From JAPUIN01 sp041580375 (GTDB taxonomy: Bacteria; Acidobacteriota; Polarisedimenticolia; Gp22-AA2): a DNA stretch of 9,172 bases. The translations under genes and the position numbers were made by a program. The notes under the pieces were generated by a model that worked only from the letters and a program-made list of their open reading frames with translations, did no database searches and was not told the DNA's origin. Below are positions 6,138 to 9,172 of this stretch, one piece after another. Every line of letters starts with the position of its first letter. Position 1 is the stretch's first letter. The DNA lies in contig JBFGDZ010000142.1 in NCBI GenBank assembly GCA_041580375.1, forward strand, positions 1 to 9,172. Reading direction: 5' to 3'.

Positions 6138-7364
6138 TCACATCCGGCGTAGCGACACGACGCGGTTGCCGGCGTCTTCGAGAATCAGCCCGCGCGGTGC
6201 GCGACCCCGCGGGAGGTTTTCGAGCGCCCACGAAGTGGCCGTCCGACGATCCCTCAGACGCGCCACCCCCAGAAGGCGGGCCGTCTCGCGGGTCAGAGCG
6301 CGCGAGATCACGCCCACCCGTACCCTGCGCCGCCCGGTGAGCCATCGCAGGCGCACCGCCTTGTGATCTCCCAGCCTATACCCGTTTCGCTCGATCAGCG
6401 CCAGAGTTCCCGCAAGGCCCCGGGCACGGCGCAGCGGCTCGAGGAAGGCGTCGATCCCGATGCCCCCCGCGCATGCGGCGTCGAGAATGATGACGCCGCC
6501 GTCACGCACGGCCCCCTCGACGTTCTTGATCCCCTTGTCCGCCTGATAGAAGGTCCGGTCGAGCGGAGGCCGGACGCGCGCGACGATCAGGTCGAGCGCC
6601 GCGGGGACGAGCACCTCCTGTCTGCGCCGGACCTCCGGCAGGATCCGCCGGAGGGCCTCCAGGGGGGGGCCGGCGGCGCAGGCGGCCAGCCCTGATCCGG
6701 CCGCGAGGAGATTCACCGCGAACAAACGGGCGCCGGCGCGGCGGAGGGCCTCCAGCGCCCAGCCGATCTTCTCGAACACCGGATTGCCGTCGATCACGAG
6801 GGGGGCTGCGCGCGGATCGAGCGCCGACTCGTGGTTGGCGCGCAGATCCTCGGCGCTCATGAGCCCCACCGTCAGGGACTTGTGCGCTCCCGTGACTCCG
6901 GCGAAGTAGTGGGGCTCCGTGGTGCCGACGGCGACGCAGGCTCCTCCGCCGAGGAGCCACCGGTGGAATCGGAACGGGCCGGCGGCCGCGAGGAGCTCCT
7001 CGCGGCCCTGATCGTGCCACTCGCGCTCGGGGACCCGGCGCGCCGAGGCCCGCAGAACCCGTCGCTCGTGCCGGGCGCGTTCGGCGGCGCTGAACCGGTG
7101 GCTGCCTGTCGCCACGAGAAGGCGCCACCGCTCGCGGACGCCCTCCGCGGCGGCGACGGCGAGGAGGCCGCGGAGGACCGTCTCCGGCATGACGGCGCGG
7201 TGCGGATCGTTCACGACCAGCGTGATCGGTCCACGCGGCGCGGCTTCGCGGAGGAAAGACCCGAAGCGTCCCCGCGCGAGGGCGCGACTCACGAGCCGCG
7301 CGGCATCCCTCGCGGCGGGGACCGCGAGCGTCCCGCCGGAGCGAAGGAGCTCGACCCCTGTCAA
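6138..7364 (-). CDS. LarA-family nickel-pincer racemase (lactate racemase homologue, DUF2088)
   Basis: This protein belongs to the LarA family, which interconverts alpha-hydroxy acid enantiomers using a nickel-pincer nucleotide covalently held on a lysine. From the TTG start it has 408 residues. Seen, numbered from TTG: R56 in NDPHR, H89 in ATGSHR, H152 in EPHYFAG, K162 in GAHKSL, H178 in ANH and K277 in YQADKG. These match R75, H108, H174, K184, H200 and K298 of Lactobacillus plantarum LarA with nearly the same spacing (33, 63 vs 66, 10, 16, 99 vs 98). Both the cofactor lysine and the proton-transfer histidines are thus kept. GAHK replaces the GGRK of LarA, so the substrate could be another hydroxy acid. 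Start: TTG at 7364 has GGAGG 6 nt upstream and gives an N-terminus aligned with LarA. ATG at 7406 has no Shine-Dalgarno and would add 14 residues, though their codons are G/C-ending as in coding DNA. No larB, larC or larE is in the window. It sits between rnd and queG, probably in one transcript. Confidence 0.88.
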   Translation of the reverse strand: MTGVELLRSGGTLAVPAARDAARLVSRALARGRFGSFLREAAPRGPITLVVNDPHRAVMPETVLRGLLAVAAAEGVRERWRLLVATGSHRFSAAERARHERRVLRASARRVPEREWHDQGREELLAAAGPFRFHRWLLGGGACVAVGTTEPHYFAGVTGAHKSLTVGLMSAEDLRANHESALDPRAAPLVIDGNPVFEKIGWALEALRRAGARLFAVNLLAAGSGLAACAAGPPLEALRRILPEVRRRQEVLVPAALDLIVARVRPPLDRTFYQADKGIKNVEGAVRDGGVIILDAACAGGIGIDAFLEPLRRARGLAGTLALIERNGYRLGDHKAVRLRWLTGRRRVRVGVISRALTRETARLLGVARLRDRRTATSWALENLPRGRAPRGLILEDAGNRVVSLRRM

Positions 7365-7370
7365 GCACGA

Positions 7371-7375
7371 CCTCC
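7371..7375 (-). promoter_or_regulatory. Strong Shine-Dalgarno in front of a TTG codon (LarA-like gene)
   Basis: On the minus strand GGAGG is followed by six bases and an in-frame TTG (7362-7364). The tandem ATG codons further upstream (7404-7406 and 7401-7403) have no purine-rich motif at a usable distance. This favours initiation at TTG, but the site lies inside the longer frame and could be a coincidence in GC-rich coding DNA. Confidence 0.5.
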
Positions 7376-7444
7376 AGGACGGCGTTCGGGGGGAGGCGGG
7401 CATCATGGTCGCGATCGGTCGGGGCGCCGCGCACCGAGCCGGTT

Positions 7445-8638
7445 TCAGGCCAGGAGCCTCTCGGCATCCGGCAGGATGAGCCGGCGGCGCCATGCGCGCA
7501 GGCCGGGAATGACTCCCTCCTCGCTCAGGGCGGCCGGGCCGGCCGACGCGAGAGCCTCCAGGATCGACTGCGGGAAGAACACTCCGGGGTCCAGACCCAG
7601 CTCCTTCGCCTTCTCGCTGCGCCACGCCCGCAGGCGCTCGAGCCGCGACGAGGACGCCGCGCTGCGCCGGCGGCCTCTCCCCCGCGGGGGCGTGGGGAGT
7701 TCCGTCTCCGGCACCGACATCGCCTCGCGCACGGCTTCCAGCACCTGGGGTCCGATCCTCCTGCGGACGAGGGGGGTGACCCCCTTGATGCCCTCCAGGT
7801 CGGATCGCCGGCGCGGCGCCCGGCGGGTCAGGGCGAGGAGGGCATGGTCCGATAGGATCCGGAAGGGGGGCAGGTCGGCCTCGCGAGCCCTTCCGTCCCG
7901 CATGACGTAAAGGGACCTCAAAACGGCCGCCTGGCGGGGAGTCAGATCGCGGGACCCCTTGACGCTCCAGAAATCGGCCGGGTCGAAGGCGCGGGGCTCC
8001 CACGCGCGCGCCGCCACGATATCGAACTCCTCCTGGGCCCAGGCCGATCGCCCGCGCACCTGAAGATCGGCACTGAGGCAGTCCCTGAGACGCGGCAGGT
8101 GTCGCACGTCCTCGCCGGCATATTTCTTCTGCCGTTCGGTCAGCGGCCGTCGCGACCAGTCGTCCCGCTGGCAACCTTTGTCGAGCCGGACGTCGAAGTG
8201 GCTCTGGAGCAGGCTCGCGAGGCCGACGCCGGAGCGTCCGAGAAGCTGCGCCGCGATCATGGTGTCGAACAGCGGCGACAGGGTGAACCCGTAGTCACGT
8301 TTCAGGTAGAGGACGTCCTGCTCCGCAGCGTGCAGCACCTTCACGATATCCGGAGCGGAGAACAGCCGTCCGAGCGGATCGAGGTCCCGGAGGCGCAGGG
8401 GGTCGACCAGGTAAGCGACGTCGCCCGCCGAGATCTGGATCAGGCAGCACTTGTGGAAGTAGTGGTAGAAGGAATCGGCCTCCGTGTCGACGCCGACCGA
8501 TGCCGCCCGCGACAGGTCCTCGACCGCGGCCTGGAGCCCCTCCGCCGTGTCGACCCAGACGTACGGGAACGCATCGTCGTTTCGCGCGGTCTCGCGCGCC
8601 CGCTTCGCCTCCCCGCCGCGCGGCGATTCCCGTCTCAT
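7445..8638 (-). CDS. rnd: Ribonuclease D (3'-5' exoribonuclease, DEDDy type with HRDC domain)
   Basis: This 397-residue cytoplasmic exonuclease trims the 3' ends of tRNA precursors and other small RNAs. Seen: Exo I with D51 and E53 in VDTEAD; Exo II with D108 in HAAEQDVLYLKRDYG and downstream LFDTMIAAQLLG; Exo III with Y173-x3-D177 in KKYAGEDVRHL. All five DEDDy catalytic residues are present. An HRDC domain follows at about residues 230-300 and a second, degenerate HRDC-like segment occupies about 330-395, after a basic Arg-rich linker (320-332). E. coli RNase D is 375 residues, so length is normal. The start is the ATG at 8638, which overlaps the pcm stop as ATGA and has AGGGG 8 nt upstream; an in-frame ATG at 8680 would lie inside pcm and is less likely. 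Translational coupling to pcm is expected. Confidence 0.93.
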   Translation of the reverse strand: MRRESPRGGEAKRARETARNDDAFPYVWVDTAEGLQAAVEDLSRAASVGVDTEADSFYHYFHKCCLIQISAGDVAYLVDPLRLRDLDPLGRLFSAPDIVKVLHAAEQDVLYLKRDYGFTLSPLFDTMIAAQLLGRSGVGLASLLQSHFDVRLDKGCQRDDWSRRPLTERQKKYAGEDVRHLPRLRDCLSADLQVRGRSAWAQEEFDIVAARAWEPRAFDPADFWSVKGSRDLTPRQAAVLRSLYVMRDGRAREADLPPFRILSDHALLALTRRAPRRRSDLEGIKGVTPLVRRRIGPQVLEAVREAMSVPETELPTPPRGRGRRRSAASSSRLERLRAWRSEKAKELGLDPGVFFPQSILEALASAGPAALSEEGVIPGLRAWRRRLILPDAERLLA

Positions 8639-9172
8639 TCGTCGAACCCCTGACGGCCGACCAGGCGCACGAAGGAGCACGCATCGAACTCCTCCGCCCG
8701 GGCGCCCGAGGGGGTGCGGACCAGACGCCGGAGCACCTGACGCGCCACGTCCCCCACCGGGATCACCATGCGCCCTCCCGGCATGAGCTGGCTCAGCAGC
8801 GTCCGCGGGACCGACGGCGCGGCGGCGCTCACCAGGATCGCGGTGAAGGGCGCCTCCGCGGGCCAGCCGAGCGTTCCGTCTCCGACCCGCAGCGGCACGG
8901 ACGGGATTCCCGCCCGCAGCCAGTTCGCGCGCGCCCGACGGGCAAGCGGTTCCAGCCGCTCCACGGTGTAGACCGCACCCGCGAGCTGCCGGAGCAGAGC
9001 CGCCTGGTATCCCGAGCCGGTGCCGATCTCGAGCACCCGATCCGATCGGTCGGGTGCCAGCAGATCGATCATCCGCGCGATGATGTAGGGCTGGGAGAGG
9101 GTCTGGCCGCAGCCGATCGGCAGCGGGGCGTCCCCATAGGCCCGCTCCGACAGGGCCTCGTCCACGAACAGA
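8635..9172 (-). CDS. pcm: Protein-L-isoaspartate O-methyltransferase, 5' end cut by the window
   Basis: This SAM-dependent methyltransferase repairs isoaspartyl residues in aged proteins. The frame stays open to the right edge, beginning LFVDEA, which corresponds to about residue 35 of E. coli Pcm (KFVDEA), so some 30-40 N-terminal residues are missing. Seen: the PCMT-specific block LPIGCGQTLSQPYIIARM with the substrate-site Ser after QT; SAM motif I VLEIGTGSGYQAALL; YTVERLEPLA (motif with an acidic residue that binds the ribose); GDGTLGWP; and PFTAILVSAAAPSVP, LMPGGRMVIPVG. These match the family in order without gaps. The C-terminus is of normal length. The stop overlaps the rnd start by 4 nt (ATGA). 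A GTG inside the fragment at 9165 is the Val of FVDEA and not a start. Confidence 0.95.
   Translation of the reverse strand, partial: LFVDEALSERAYGDAPLPIGCGQTLSQPYIIARMIDLLAPDRSDRVLEIGTGSGYQAALLRQLAGAVYTVERLEPLARRARANWLRAGIPSVPLRVGDGTLGWPAEAPFTAILVSAAAPSVPRTLLSQLMPGGRMVIPVGDVARQVLRRLVRTPSGARAEEFDACSFVRLVGRQGFDE

Noticed and set aside
7407..8174. N-terminal extension of the LarA-like frame into rnd, giving a 678-residue protein
   Set aside because: The extension is Pro/Arg/Gly-rich with no homology signal and lies inside rnd in another frame; LarA proteins are about 420 residues.
8639..8680. Earlier ATG start for ribonuclease D at 8680
   Set aside because: It would lengthen the overlap with pcm to 46 nt. 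The ATG at 8638 has an ATGA overlap and a Shine-Dalgarno-like AGGGG at a fitting distance.
1..9172. Search for tRNA or rRNA genes, CRISPR arrays, insertion sequences and phage genes
   Set aside because: No cloverleaf-like segment, spaced direct repeats, transposase motif or long terminal inverted repeats were seen; nearly all DNA is covered by conserved genes.

Overview
The window is GC-rich (roughly 70% by eye) bacterial chromosomal DNA, densely coded, with short intergenic gaps and no mobile elements, RNA genes or CRISPR. Two predicted exported hydrolases with N-terminal signal peptides, together with a queG and a pcm gene, suggest a Gram-negative, free-living heterotroph, perhaps Acidobacteriota or another GC-rich soil lineage. 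Nothing here fixes the taxonomy.

Left part (1-5064): a sodium:solute symporter gene runs leftward off the window edge. From a compact 175-bp divergent promoter region, a tightly packed rightward operon of four genes reads away from it. These are an exported AbgB-like M20 amidohydrolase, an exported TIM-barrel amidohydrolase of the imidazolonepropionase/dipeptidase type, a GloA-like glyoxalase and a small cupin. The junctions overlap by 8, 4 and 4 nt, so translation is probably coupled. The layout suggests that peptide- or amide-linked amino acids are hydrolysed outside the cytoplasmic membrane and a product is taken up by the symporter. The substrate cannot be read from the sequence.

Right part (5006-9172): four leftward genes, in order of transcription pcm (5' end cut by the window edge), rnd (ribonuclease D), a nickel-pincer lactate racemase homologue (LarA family) and queG (epoxyqueuosine reductase). 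They are spaced by a 4-nt overlap, about 38-80 nt and 13 nt, so they are likely co-transcribed. queG converges on the cupin gene and its last codons overlap it antisense by 59 bp.

Most of the window is ordinary conserved metabolism and housekeeping. The points worth a second look are the exported AbgB-like enzyme with no AbgA partner in view, the LarA homologue with every catalytic residue but no cofactor genes in view and an ambiguous TTG/ATG start, the back-to-back sigma70-type promoters with a perfect hairpin in the symporter leader, the antisense gene-end overlap, and a strong excess of the tetramer GATC. I found no clearly undescribed system.
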